This document shows, piece after piece, positions 1 through 8,906 of a stretch of DNA of 64,000 nt; the stretch's first letter is position 1, and every line of letters starts with the position of its first letter. The stretch comes from Brevibacterium sp. CCUG 69071 (lineage in GTDB: Bacteria > Actinomycetota > Actinomycetes > Actinomycetales > Brevibacteriaceae): the NCBI RefSeq assembly GCF_021023135.1, contig NZ_PGFV01000003.1:1-64000 (forward strand), given 5' to 3'. The notes beneath the pieces were generated by a model. It saw nothing but the letters and a program-made list of their open reading frames with translations. It was not told where the DNA came from and ran no database searches. Position numbers and translations under genes: made by a program.

Positions 1-30
1 GACATCATCGAGACCCTCTTCAACGATTAA
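1..30 (+). CDS. 3' end of an unidentified gene
   Basis: The first nine codons of the window are open in frame 1 and end at a TAA stop (28-30). The deduced tail is DIIETLFND. Only the last residues of the protein are present, so its family cannot be named. It runs in the same direction as the lgt gene downstream, with about 256 bases between them. That gap holds a short inverted repeat, CACAC-CTAGA-GTGTG (34-48), just after the stop, which may be a weak terminator, and nothing else I recognise. Confidence 0.4.
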   Translation, partial: DIIETLFND

Positions 31-286
31 CACCACACCTAGAGTGTGAGGGGACAAGTGCGCCCACACCCAGCCCCGGCCCCACGCTCGACTCCGTACT
101 CGGCGACGTTCTGGCTCAATGGAACTCTTACCGCGCCCCATCATGGACCACAGCAACTGAACTGCGCCGTCACCAGATCTTGAGTATCCAGCTCAGCAGC
201 CGCCCACGCTATCAACACTGACTCTGCCGAATACGAACTTCTCAGGCGCATGCGGGATTTCCGGCCCGGAGAAATAGACTGGGCTC

Positions 287-1213
287 ATGCCCGCAGTCCT
301 GACTTCCGCCAGCGCGACTACGATGCCGTTCGACATCTCGGCCGCGATCCCCAGCCCGAGCGTCTCCAGCTTCCAACTGGGACCGCTGACGATCCACTTC
401 TATGCCTTGTGCATCCTCGTCGGAATCGTCATCGCGATCATGCTCGCGAATCACCGGCTGACCAAGCGCGGAGTCGAACAGTGGCAGGTCCTCGACATCG
501 CGACCCTGGCCGTTCCGATGGCCATCGTCTTCGCCCGGATCTACCACGTCATCACGCACTACACCGATTACTTCGGACCCGGTCGCAACCCCTGGAACAT
601 CTTCGAACCCGGCTCGGTGTGGGCAATCTGGGAGGGCGGGATCGCGATCTTCGGCTCGCTCATCGGCGGTACCCTCGGGGCCTGGATCATGTGCCGTAGG
701 CGCGGCATCCGCCTCACCGCCCTGCTCGATGCGCTGGCACCGGGACTCATCCTCGCCCAGGCCTGCGGACGCTTCGGCAACTGGTTCAACCAGGAGCTCT
801 TCGGACTGCCGACCACACTGCCCTGGGGCCTCGAGATCGATCCGGGCAATCCCGCGATCCCACCGGGCACACCGGTCGGAACCCTGTTCCACCCCACGTT
901 CCTCTACGAGGTGATCTGGAACAGCCTCGGCGCCCTGGCCCTGCTCTTCCTGGGACGACACATCTTCTTCCAGTGGGGACGCCTGTTCGCTGCCTACCTG
1001 ATCTGGTACGGCGCCGGGCGCATCGTGTGGGAGTCGATCCGTCTCGATCCGAGCTTCGTCGTCCTCGGCCTGCGCACGAACGTGTGGGGCGCGATCGGCG
1101 CGGTGGCCTTGGGCGTGATCATCATGATCGTGCAATGGAAACGGCACCCCGAACCGGAAGAATCACCGTTCCTCAAGGGCAGGGAACCGAAGCCGGAGGC
1201 GGTGGAGTCCTAG
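287..1213 (+). CDS. lgt: Prolipoprotein diacylglyceryl transferase
   Basis: Lgt is a polytopic inner-membrane enzyme. It moves the diacylglyceryl group of phosphatidylglycerol onto the lipobox cysteine of prelipoproteins, the first step of lipoprotein maturation. The 308-residue product has about seven hydrophobic segments and carries the Lgt signature GRFGNWFNQELFG at residues 161-173, a conserved feature of the family. Length is normal for an actinobacterial Lgt. The start is uncertain: ATG at 287 has no good ribosome site, and ATG at 323 (MPFDISAA) would give a product 12 residues shorter that fits the family's N-terminus equally well. The C-terminal tail is hydrophilic and proline-rich. 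One likely client, the iron-binding lipoprotein at 2205-3155, lies nearby. Confidence 0.95.
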   Translation: MPAVLTSASATTMPFDISAAIPSPSVSSFQLGPLTIHFYALCILVGIVIAIMLANHRLTKRGVEQWQVLDIATLAVPMAIVFARIYHVITHYTDYFGPGRNPWNIFEPGSVWAIWEGGIAIFGSLIGGTLGAWIMCRRRGIRLTALLDALAPGLILAQACGRFGNWFNQELFGLPTTLPWGLEIDPGNPAIPPGTPVGTLFHPTFLYEVIWNSLGALALLFLGRHIFFQWGRLFAAYLIWYGAGRIVWESIRLDPSFVVLGLRTNVWGAIGAVALGVIIMIVQWKRHPEPEESPFLKGREPKPEAVES

Positions 1214-1299
1214 CCGGCACGAGCGCCGCACGCACTTCCGGCGACCCGACCTCCGCCCGACAGCGCAACAGCGATGCTCAACGCGCCGTCCGCGTGCAC

Positions 1300-2208
1300 T
1301 CAGCCGGTCAAAGGCCCTCCCGCTCTCCAATACCCGAAGAACGCGATGCGACTCTTCGCGACTCCCAATTCCCTTGTCAGATAGCGCCTGATCCTCACGA
1401 CCGCATCGGACTCCCCAGCGATCCAGATATACACATCGTCGTCCAGAGTCGCCAGATCCTGACGGGTTCCCCACTCCCGGATGAGTTCTTCCAGTCCGGA
1501 GCCAGGGCCCATGTTCGGTTGCCGCACCACGACGTTCGCCGAGGTGGGCAGCAGGTCACCGTCGAGCGGATCCGAGGATTCCGCCAGGATTTCGACCTTC
1601 ACCCCTCCACCGAGGCTGCTGTGAATGTTCGCCATCGCCGGAAAAGCCGTCTCGTCACCGGCGAGCAGCAGTTTCGCGGCCTCTCCGGGAGACCAATCAA
1701 GCCCGTACCCGGTGTACCCATCGCGAGCATCGGGGCCGTTGATGACGAGCCGATCTCCCACCTCGGCGGACTGAGCCCATTGCGATGCGGGCCCCGGCGG
1801 ATCGTGGATGAGCATGTCGACATCGACTTCACGCTTTGCCGGACGGATTCCCGAGGGCGTATAGGTCCGCAGCACGTTGCGTTCCTCGGCCGGCAGCTGC
1901 TTCCACAGCGCATACCAGTGCGAGGGATGCGGAGTCGGGTCAGCCAAGAGACCGAAGTCGGCGAACCTGCCGTCCGGGTGAGGAAAGACGAGTTTGATCC
2001 GCTGATCCAGGCCCCACGGGGCGAATTGCTCGAGTGTATCCCCGGTGAATGTGATGCGCACGAAGTTCGGAGTGACTCGGGCGACCGCGGAGACCTCGAC
2101 CGGGAAGGCGGTATAGGCGCAGGGCCGTGGCACTCCCGCGGCTTGGGTCGAATCCGAGGGCGCAGCTGCCAATGCACTCGGCCCTCGAGGTCGGCTCGCC
2201 GCCGTCAT
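1300..2208 (-). CDS. Siderophore-interacting protein (flavin-dependent ferric-siderophore reductase)
   Basis: This 302-residue protein matches the FAD-binding 9/SIP family. These cytoplasmic enzymes use NAD(P)H and flavin to reduce ferric siderophores and free the iron. The flavin-binding RTYTP motif is at about residues 114-118. The N-terminal ferredoxin-reductase-like barrel is followed by the C-terminal pyridine-nucleotide domain, including a WIAGESDAV stretch. The start overlaps the stop of the siderophore-binding lipoprotein gene by four bases (ATGA), so the two are translationally coupled in one iron-uptake operon. A full ABC permease/ATPase is not in this window, so the membrane part must be supplied elsewhere. 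Confidence 0.92.
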   Translation of the reverse strand: MTAASRPRGPSALAAAPSDSTQAAGVPRPCAYTAFPVEVSAVARVTPNFVRITFTGDTLEQFAPWGLDQRIKLVFPHPDGRFADFGLLADPTPHPSHWYALWKQLPAEERNVLRTYTPSGIRPAKREVDVDMLIHDPPGPASQWAQSAEVGDRLVINGPDARDGYTGYGLDWSPGEAAKLLLAGDETAFPAMANIHSSLGGGVKVEILAESSDPLDGDLLPTSANVVVRQPNMGPGSGLEELIREWGTRQDLATLDDDVYIWIAGESDAVVRIRRYLTRELGVAKSRIAFFGYWRAGGPLTG

Positions 2209-3155
2209 CGAGCGTCGAGGTACTTCTCGATGTCGTCAAGGACCTTGTGTGCGCCCTTCGGTCCCACGCCGGAGACCCAATAGCTCGTGTCCACGGGTGT
2301 TACAGAGGGGAACGCGTCGGTGTTTCCGCCGACCACTTCGGGGATCGCGGCAGGATCATCGACATCTTCGGCGGTCACAAACACAGCGTCGGCCTTCGCA
2401 TCGATGGCGTTCTCCGGGGAGAGATCAGCCTGCAGCCCGTCCGCCCAGTCCTGCTCGGGAATCGTGTATCCGACGCATTCGAGCAGACTTCCGGCGAACG
2501 ATGCGGGGCCGTAGAGACTCAGCGTCGTCTCATCGCGCGGGCGGATCATCTGCGCGGTCTCGCCGTCGATGCCGTACGTGCTTTTGATGCTCTCGCAACG
2601 CTCATCGACCTCGGCGAGCAGCGCCTCGGTGTCCTCCTTTCGATCAAGAGCATCACCGATCAGCAGCGCATTGTCCTTCCACGAATCCGCATGACTGGCG
2701 ATGAAGACCGTCGGCGCGATCGAATCGAGCTCCTCGAACAGCGCCGAGTGCCGAGACTCCGTGCCGAGAATGAGATCCGGATCGAGCGCAGCGATGGCTT
2801 CGAGATCGGGCTCGGGCACCGTCCCTACCGATTCGACGCCCTCGACCTCGAGATAGTCCGGGATGCCGTCGACATTGCTGGCCACCGCGGCGCCGAGCGG
2901 CGTGATCCCGAGCGCGACCGCCGTGTCGAGTTCGAGTGGTTCCAGGGTGACGACCTTGTCGGTCTTCGCAATAACCTCGGCAACTCCGCGAGCGTGCTCG
3001 ACCGTGTGGGTGCCGCCGCCCTCCTCCGCCTTCTTCCCATCGCTGGGACCGCCGCAGGCAGCCAGGGAGGCGACGAAACCGACGACGGCGAGGCCGAGGG
3101 CCACTGTCTTGGAGCGTGCTGCGAGCGTTTTGGGGCGCACTTCGAGCGAGTTCAT
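2205..3155 (-). CDS. Iron-siderophore ABC transporter substrate-binding lipoprotein
   Basis: A 316-residue FhuD/FepB-like periplasmic-binding protein that delivers ferric siderophore to an ABC importer. The N-terminus is a lipoprotein signal: basic n-region, hydrophobic core, then a LAAC lipobox with Cys at about residue 34. The body follows the helical-backbone metal-receptor fold, with the typical ITPLGAAV and LDPDLILG stretches of the family. It is the first gene of a two-gene operon with the SIP reductase, overlapping it by four bases. A DtxR/IdeR-type iron box lies about 56 bases upstream (3211-3225), so expression should rise when iron is scarce. That regulation is inferred from the site. 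Confidence 0.93.
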   Translation of the reverse strand: MNSLEVRPKTLAARSKTVALGLAVVGFVASLAACGGPSDGKKAEEGGGTHTVEHARGVAEVIAKTDKVVTLEPLELDTAVALGITPLGAAVASNVDGIPDYLEVEGVESVGTVPEPDLEAIAALDPDLILGTESRHSALFEELDSIAPTVFIASHADSWKDNALLIGDALDRKEDTEALLAEVDERCESIKSTYGIDGETAQMIRPRDETTLSLYGPASFAGSLLECVGYTIPEQDWADGLQADLSPENAIDAKADAVFVTAEDVDDPAAIPEVVGGNTDAFPSVTPVDTSYWVSGVGPKGAHKVLDDIEKYLDAR

Positions 3156-3208
3156 GGAGATCTTTCGTCTGGATGAACGGTCGAAACCAGCATCGACCAG
3201 GCCAGAGA

Positions 3209-3227
3209 TGAGGTTACCCTGGCCTTA
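3209..3227 (-). promoter_or_regulatory. Iron box (IdeR/DmdR/DtxR-type operator)
   Basis: On the minus strand the core reads AGGCCAGGGTAACCT. It matches 12 of the 15 central bases of the actinobacterial iron-box consensus AGGTTAGGCTAACCT. It sits about 56 bases before the start of the siderophore-binding lipoprotein gene, where a bound repressor would cover the promoter. The match is by eye and binding is inferred. Confidence 0.65.
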
Positions 3228-3263
3228 CCCGAGATGCATCGTCCGTCTCATTCCCCGGATCTC

Positions 3264-3351
3264 GCCGAGGTGGCCGGCCGGCAGCGCCGAGGTGGGCCGC
3301 CGCCGGCGCCGAGGTGTCTGGCCGCCATCGCCGAGATAGTCGGTCACCAGC
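3264..3351. repeat. 22-bp imperfect tandem repeat, four copies
   Basis: Four units begin with GCCGAG at 3264, 3286, 3308 and 3330, an exact 22-base period. The first three start GCCGAGGTG and the last is degenerate (GCCGAGATA). The second halves are GC-rich and looser. The array is non-coding. It lies between the stop of the aminotransferase gene (3370) and the iron box upstream of the siderophore lipoprotein gene. A 22-base period puts every copy on the same face of the helix. No function is known to me. Confidence 0.7.
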
Positions 3352-3369
3352 GACGTCACCCCAGCCGCC

Positions 3370-4566
3370 TCACCCCTGCTCGACCCATTCCTTGAGCTTG
3401 CCGAGGCCTTCCGTGATATCGGCTTCGTCGATGCCGGAGTATGCCAGGCGGATGTACGCCCGGTCCTCGGCCGTCTGGGGTGAGCCGAAGTGCTCACGAG
3501 TGCAGAAGGAGACGCCCGTCGCGTGCAGCGCCTCGGTGGAGAAATCCGCCAGGGTCACGATTCCCTTGGCCGTCATCGCCTCGGTGACATCGGGGAAGAC
3601 GTAGAACGTCGAACCAGGCACGGCCACGCTCATGCCTGGGATGTCATTGAGCAGCCGACAGGTCGCATCACGACGCTTGCGCAGCACCTCGAGCATCCGT
3701 CCCACCGGTTCCTGTGGTCCCTGAAGTGCGGCGATGCCGGCCCACTGGACGTAATGGGTGGTGCAGGATTCGTCGTTGGTGTTCATCGTCGAGATCGCCT
3801 CGGCGACCTCACGGGGGGCCACCGCGCAGCCGAGCCGGGACCCGGTCATCGCGAACTTCTTCGAGAACGTGTAGAGGATGACGGTGCGTTCGCGCATCCC
3901 CGGCAGCGCCGCGATCGACTTCGACTTGCCCTTGTAGCGCATCTCGAAATAGGCCTCGTCCGAGAGCACCCAGAGGTCGAATTCCTGCGCGATCGCCGCG
4001 ATCGCCGCGCGCTCGGCATCGGTGGATTCCGCCGAGATCGGGTTCTGCAGATCGTTGTAGATGATGGCCGTCGTGTTCTCGTCGATCGAAGCCCGCAAGT
4101 GGTCGAGATCGATCGCGAAACCGTCATCTGTGGGCACATAGCGATACGGCAGAGCGGTGCCGCCGAGGTAGTCGATCTGCGATTCGTAGATCGGGAACCC
4201 GGGATTCGGGTAGAGCACGCCCTGCCCGGGATCCATGACTGCCTGGAGGAATTTCGTGATCACCGGCTTGCCACCGGTGGTCACGACCACCTCGGCGGGG
4301 TCGATCGTCATCCCTCTCCGCGACCCGATGTCCTCAGCCAGGGCCGCGCGCAGCTCGGGGATGCCGGGGCCGGGGCAGTATCCGGTCTTCCCGTCGCGGA
4401 TCGCCTTGTCCATCGCCTCGACGATGTGACCGGCCATGGGGAAGTTGAGATCGCCGAGGTGGAACGGATAGACCCGGTTCCCCTGAGCTTTCCAGTCAGC
4501 GGCGGCCTGGGCGACCCGGAATGCGGTTTCGGTGCCCAGATCGTTCAAGCGTCGAGCTGTCTTCAT
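3370..4566 (-). CDS. PLP-dependent aminotransferase, class I/II
   Basis: This fold-type I aminotransferase is about 398 residues long. The ATG at 4564-4566 (MKTARRLNDLG) is preceded by AAGGAG at good spacing. The frame stays open further upstream, but the extra 48 codons are a His/Pro/Arg-rich non-coding-like stretch and I exclude them. The PLP-lysine region reads FSKKFAMTGSRLG, the cofactor Asn is in an NDLQNPIS stretch, and the glycine-rich PGPGIPELR region is near the N-terminus. Residues resemble aspartate/aromatic and alanine-type enzymes, but the amino-acid substrate cannot be decided. It lies downstream of a cupin gene and near a second aminotransferase and an FAD amine oxidase-like gene, a setting that suggests amine or amino-acid catabolism. 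Confidence 0.9.
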   Translation of the reverse strand: MKTARRLNDLGTETAFRVAQAAADWKAQGNRVYPFHLGDLNFPMAGHIVEAMDKAIRDGKTGYCPGPGIPELRAALAEDIGSRRGMTIDPAEVVVTTGGKPVITKFLQAVMDPGQGVLYPNPGFPIYESQIDYLGGTALPYRYVPTDDGFAIDLDHLRASIDENTTAIIYNDLQNPISAESTDAERAAIAAIAQEFDLWVLSDEAYFEMRYKGKSKSIAALPGMRERTVILYTFSKKFAMTGSRLGCAVAPREVAEAISTMNTNDESCTTHYVQWAGIAALQGPQEPVGRMLEVLRKRRDATCRLLNDIPGMSVAVPGSTFYVFPDVTEAMTAKGIVTLADFSTEALHATGVSFCTREHFGSPQTAEDRAYIRLAYSGIDEADITEGLGKLKEWVEQG

Positions 4567-4746
4567 TGTCGACTCCTTCGTGCGAGGTGAAGCGCGTGGT
4601 GCGCGGGGTTCGGGGATTCGTGGTGCTGATTGGTCGGTGTGTGATGTTTCGGGTGGCGGTGCTGATGGTTCGGATGGATGATGATGTCTCGGACGGCGTT
4701 GCCTCAGCACGACGCCGAGGCGGTGCGGCGGCGTTTCCGGTGGTCA

Positions 4747-4762
4747 ACGGTGTGATCACCGT
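4747..4762. promoter_or_regulatory. Inverted repeat upstream of aminotransferase gene, possible operator
   Basis: The sequence ACGGTG-TGAT-CACCGT is a perfect six-base inverted repeat around TGAT. It is 180 bases upstream of the aminotransferase start, in the 316-base non-coding stretch 4567-4882. The rest of that stretch is strongly strand-biased (G/T-rich on the plus strand from about 4590 to 4700) and holds no gene I can support. The repeat could be a GntR-like operator, but no regulator gene is adjacent. Confidence 0.35.
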
Positions 4763-4882
4763 GCCGTACTCACACAGTAGAGGAATTCGGCACCGAGGTT
4801 AAGACTCTCACCATCCACAATGCGGACGGCGGGTGTTCGGGCTAAATTCCACGACTCCGCCAGCGCCCAGCGCCAACGGAGC

Positions 4883-5239
4883 TCACTCCTCGTGGTTGGC
4901 GATGAAGAGCTTCCGCAGTGGTCCCTCGTCGATGTACCAGCGCGTCCTCATTCCCTCCTTGAGGCGGACCAAGGATCCAGGATGCAGCTCGACCGCTGAG
5001 CGTGCGGGCTCGTCGAACTCGATCCGGCCCCGTCCCGAGACGACGAGGAATACCTCGTCGCCTTCGACATCGCGCATAGCACCTGCGCTCATCTCCCACA
5101 GTCCGTAGTCGACGCTGCCGATGGTTCCGAGCTCGGCGAATCCTGTGGTGGTGTCCATCTGTTCCACCCGTTGCCAATCCTCGATCGGATCGTGGATCAG
5201 TGGGAAATCGTGGGTATCGATCGGCTCCGTTGCGCTCAT
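4883..5239 (-). CDS. Cupin domain protein (DUF861/ureidoglycine-aminohydrolase-type cupin)
   Basis: A 118-residue single-domain cupin. It shows the two short cupin motifs expected of the DUF861 group: a GLWEMSAGAMRD stretch with a VSGRGRIEF strand, then a PGSLVRLKEGM turn. The usual metal-binding histidines are mostly absent (E, D and V at those places), which is common in this subgroup and makes catalysis uncertain. It is transcribed leftward toward the aminotransferase gene and divergently from the FAD oxidoreductase pseudogene, 119 bases apart. Cupins of this type often sit beside FAD amine oxidases. A role in amine catabolism is inference from neighbourhood only. Confidence 0.8.
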   Translation of the reverse strand: MSATEPIDTHDFPLIHDPIEDWQRVEQMDTTTGFAELGTIGSVDYGLWEMSAGAMRDVEGDEVFLVVSGRGRIEFDEPARSAVELHPGSLVRLKEGMRTRWYIDEGPLRKLFIANHEE

Positions 5240-5358
5240 GGGGACAGTGTATCCAGCCGGCAGACCTCGCCTTGCCGAACGGAAGTCCTCACCTGCCCAG
5301 TCAGTGCATCTGCGTCGGGCATTTACTTCTCCCCCAGCAGTGAGATAGAACTGATTCC

Positions 5359-6813
5359 ATGCCCTATCTCAACGGCGAGTCCTCCCATTGGCTGGCCCTG
5401 TCGCCTCCCCACTCCTCGTCCCCTTCGCCCCTCCCCACCGAGAGACAGGACCTCGTCATCGTCGGCGGCGGCATGACCGGACTCTGGTCGGCCTACCATG
5501 CCCGCCAGGCTCACCCCGATTGGCAGATCACGATCGTCGAAGCCAAGCACATCGGCTACGGCGCCTCGGGCCGCAACGGCGGCTGGCTCTCGACGCTGCT
5601 TCCTGGCAACAGAGCCAAATACGCCGAGGCGGTCGAAAGGGCCCGGGCCACCGATCCGACCGGCCCGGTCGGCTCTGCGGGGCTGAGCGGGGTGGAGTCC
5701 GTCCGGTCCTTCCAATCCGCGCTCTTCGATTCGATTGACGAGGTACTCGAAGTCCTCGAACAGGAGGGCATCGACGCCCACCAGGTCCGCGGCGGACACA
5801 TCGACATCGCCCAATCCGAGGCGGGCATGGCCTGACTGCGTGAACTCTTCGACGGCAACGAAGAATACGGCTATGGCCGCGAGGACATGCGATTCCTTGA
5901 CGTGGAGGAGACCCGGGCTCATATCAACGTCGACAACGCTCAGGGCAGCCTGTTCTTTCCAGGTACAGCGCGCATCGACCCCGCGCTGCTCACCGAGGGA
6001 CTCGCCCGCGTCCTGAAGAATCAGGGCGTGAGAATATGCGAGGACACCTCGGCAGGCCATATCGGCAAGGGCCAGGTCTCGACGAATCGCGGCCCGGTCA
6101 GCGGGGACACGATCTTCGTCTGCCTCGAGGGCTACTCGGACACCGTGACCGGCGACCTCCCGGGGCTGGAAGGACGTCAGGTCATCCCCGTCTTCTCATC
6201 GATGATCGCGACCGAACCGCTCTCCGCCGACGCGTGGGATGCCATCGGCTGGGAGGGCAGGGAATGCCTCGGCGACACCGCGCACACCTTCATCTACGCC
6301 CAGCGAACCGAGGACGATCGGATCGCCCTGGGCGGACGCGGAGCACCCTATGCGTTCGGCTCAGGTCTGCCCGGTGATGGCAGGGTCCCCGCCGAGGTGG
6401 TCGAACTGCTCCGCACCCGTCTGTCCTCGCTGTTCCCTGACCTCGAGGTCGAAGTCGCCCACGCATGGCGAGGGGCGCTCGGCGTCACCCGGGACTGGTG
6501 CGCGGGGATCTTCTTCGACGCCGATCAGCGCATCGGTGTGGCCCGCGGCTATGCCGGACACGGCGTGACGGCGACGCACCTGGCCGCGAAGACCCTGCTG
6601 GACCGGGCCTCCGGCCAGTCGACTCCGCTGACAGCCCTGCCGTGGAACGATCACTATTCCGGTCAGTGGGAACCCGAGCCGATCCGCTGGCTGGGCATCC
6701 GCTCGATGTATCGGATCTTCAACATCGCCGACGAGTGGGAGCGGGTCACGGGCGCCAAGCGGACCAGCCTGCTCGCCCGGTTCGGCTCACGTCTGGCAGG
6801 ACTGCACGAGTGA
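5359..6813 (+). pseudogene. FAD-dependent amine oxidoreductase (DAO family), interrupted by an in-frame TGA
   Basis: Codons 1-158 and the following 325 codons are in the same frame and are separated by a single TGA at 5833-5835. Read through, the product is about 484 residues, the normal length for the DAO family (glycine oxidase / gamma-glutamylputrescine oxidase-like). The Rossmann FAD motif GGGMTG lies near residue 37 and a GASGRNGG stretch near residue 70. The C-terminal half has the conserved GVARGYAGHGVT segment. Reading continues without any other lesion, and codon use is unchanged on both sides, so the damage is recent, or a sequencing error, or suppressed. The part after the stop could in principle restart at an internal ATG (5887), but it would lack the FAD-binding domain. 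Confidence 0.85.
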
Positions 6814-6928
6814 CAGGAGGGCACGAGCGACCGGCCTGCGCGGACAACCGAGGCGACACCCCCTCCCCGACACGACACTCTCTTCCCGACCAGACCCTGA
6901 CACGCCCCCGACACGTCCAAGGAACACG

Positions 6929-8098
6929 ATGACGAACACCCACCCCCGCGTCACGCAGATGGCCGCGAGCTACCCGGCCTCGGACATCAGGAAGATGTTC
7001 ACCCTGGCACTCGACTACCCGAACGCGGTCAAGCTCACCGTCGGCGAACCCGACTTCAACACCCCTGAGCACGTCAAGGCCGCCGGCATTCAAGGCATCG
7101 AGGACAACCACACCCGCTATGTCGCCAATGCCGGCATCCCGGACCTGCGCTCGGCGATCGCACAGAAGTACACGGCTCGTTGGAACCGGCCGATCACCTC
7201 GGACAATGTCATGGTCTCCTTCGGTGCGATGGAGGCGCTGACCTTCGCGCTCGACGTCACGGTCGCTCCCGGCGAGGAGGTGATCATCCCCGATCCGAGC
7301 TTCCCGAACTACGTCGGCCAAGTCCACCGCCTCGGCGGGGTGTCCGTGCCGGTGGCCGTGACCGAGGACAACGACTTCAAACTTCGCGCCGCAGATATCG
7401 CTGCGGCCATCACCGACAAGACCGCGGCGATCATCATCAACAGCCCCTCGAATCCCCTGGGATCGGTGATGGATCGCAGCGATCTCGAGGCGCTCGTCGA
7501 CCTGTCGGTCGAGCACGGGTTCACGATCATCTCCGACGAGGTCTACGACGAGATCGTCTTCGACGATGCCCAGTTCACCTCCATCGCCGAGATCCGCGAG
7601 GGGTTCGACCGTTTCCTCGTCGTCAACAGCTTCTCGAAGACCTATGCGATGACCGGGTGGCGTTGCGGGTTCCTCATCGGCCCCACAGATCTCATCGCAC
7701 CGATGGCCTTCCTCCAGGAGGGCATCACCTCGTCGCTGCCCGGTTTCGTCCAGGACGCTGCGGTCGCCGCGATCACCGGTGCCCAGGATCCAGTCCAGGA
7801 GATGGTGGCCTCCTATGCCCAGCGGCGCGACCTCATCACGGACCGGATCTCCGCGATCGACGGACTGTCCCTGATCCGCCCTGAGGCGACGTTCTACTCC
7901 TTCGTCAATATCTCCGAGTGGGGACTGAGCTCGTGGGATCTGGCGATCCGGCTGCTCCAAGAGCAGGAGCTCGCGACGATTCCGGGCTCGGCGTTCGGAC
8001 CGCAGGGCGAGGGATATCTGCGACTGACGTTCTCCGTGTCCCCTGAGACCATCAACGAGGCGTGCGATCGACTGGAGGCCTTCGCCGAGAGTCGGTGA
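6929..8098 (+). CDS. PLP-dependent aminotransferase (aspartate/aromatic type)
   Basis: A 389-residue fold-type I aminotransferase. The cofactor lysine is in NSFSKTYAMTGWR, the substrate-carboxylate arginine region is in the C-terminal RLTFSVS stretch, and the PLP-stacking and Asn/Asp/Tyr elements (NSPSNPLG, SDEVYDEIVFDD) are intact. This pattern is typical of the AspC/AraT-like subgroup Ib. It starts 115 bases after the broken FAD oxidoreductase and runs in the same direction, so the two may share a transcript. A role in removing amino groups from products of that oxidase is plausible but unproven. Confidence 0.92.
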   Translation: MTNTHPRVTQMAASYPASDIRKMFTLALDYPNAVKLTVGEPDFNTPEHVKAAGIQGIEDNHTRYVANAGIPDLRSAIAQKYTARWNRPITSDNVMVSFGAMEALTFALDVTVAPGEEVIIPDPSFPNYVGQVHRLGGVSVPVAVTEDNDFKLRAADIAAAITDKTAAIIINSPSNPLGSVMDRSDLEALVDLSVEHGFTIISDEVYDEIVFDDAQFTSIAEIREGFDRFLVVNSFSKTYAMTGWRCGFLIGPTDLIAPMAFLQEGITSSLPGFVQDAAVAAITGAQDPVQEMVASYAQRRDLITDRISAIDGLSLIRPEATFYSFVNISEWGLSSWDLAIRLLQEQELATIPGSAFGPQGEGYLRLTFSVSPETINEACDRLEAFAESR

Positions 8099-8120
8099 AA
8101 GTCGACGAATCGACGATCGT

Positions 8121-8813
8121 TCATCTTGCCGAGGCGAGCGCCGAGTTCCAGCTTCCATAGAACTTCCGCACCGCGGCCGCCGAGGGCACCGCGCCCTTGT
8201 GCTCGGCGGCGTATTCGGTGTACGACTGATAGGTAGCCGCGGCTTCTCGCGATTCGCAGTCGGCGACGAATGCGGCGATCGCCCTGTCGTACGCCGCGGC
8301 ATCGAAGCGCAGCTGACCGCGCGCCCGTCCGACCGAACTGATCGCCAGTCCGGCCGCCTTGAGGGCGTCGTTCCAGGATCCGAAGCGCTGCACTGCTGTC
8401 TGACTTGTCGGCGGCCAGACACTCGCGCCCTTGGTCGAGCGCGCCCCGATGCGGGTGAGCGCATCCGCTCGCCGCGCGTCGTACTTGGCTGCGGTCAGAC
8501 TCGGCTTCTCGGATCGGCTGCGGATGAAGCCGATCGCCGAGCTCACCTCGGCCAGCGTCCGCGTCACCGCAGGCGAGTCATCCGGAAGTTGGGAAGCCAA
8601 AGCCAGCTCAACCTCGGCGAGGATCTCCTGGTCACGAGGATTGAGCTTCGATACCGCTGCGTCGGCCTTCGTCCCAGCCCCGGCCGACTTCGCATCGGTC
8701 CCTGACGCCTTCGCAGCGAACCCCGGTTCGAGGACTTCGGCGGCAAGATAGAGCAGCGCGCCGAGGACGGCCGGCGAGGAGGTGTGGGATCTGTCCGCAG
8801 TGTGGTCGTTCAT
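8121..8813 (-). CDS. Protein with two homing-endonuclease-associated (HNH-repeat-like) motifs
   Basis: The 230-residue reading begins at ATG 8811-8813 (MNDHTADR), because AGGA lies eight bases upstream. A start at 8822 or further out is less supported. The C-terminal half has two similar units ending FGSWNDALKAAG and FYGSWNSALASA. These match the short helical repeats often fused to HNH endonucleases in actinobacteria and phages and thought to bind DNA. No nuclease motif is visible, so this is a repeat-only protein. The middle is alanine- and lysine-rich and low in complexity. It is convergent with the aminotransferase gene, and its function is unknown. Confidence 0.7.
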   Translation of the reverse strand: MNDHTADRSHTSSPAVLGALLYLAAEVLEPGFAAKASGTDAKSAGAGTKADAAVSKLNPRDQEILAEVELALASQLPDDSPAVTRTLAEVSSAIGFIRSRSEKPSLTAAKYDARRADALTRIGARSTKGASVWPPTSQTAVQRFGSWNDALKAAGLAISSVGRARGQLRFDAAAYDRAIAAFVADCESREAAATYQSYTEYAAEHKGAVPSAAAVRKFYGSWNSALASAR

Positions 8814-8906
8814 CGTACCCATCCTACGTGGCCGGGCCTGCTCTCTGCGGCCTGACCGGTCCTCCGTGCCCGGCCCTGGCCACTGTGGCCGGGCCGACAC
8901 CTCGTC

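Noticed and set aside
5833..5835. TGA read as selenocysteine in the FAD oxidoreductase
   Set aside because: DAO-family oxidases are not known selenoproteins, the residue is not at a catalytic site, and I see no clear SECIS-like hairpin just after the codon.
6746..8464. 572-codon minus-strand open frame
   Set aside because: It lies antisense to the well-supported aminotransferase gene and the repeat protein region and reads as low-complexity Arg/Asp-rich sequence, a typical shadow of high-GC coding DNA.
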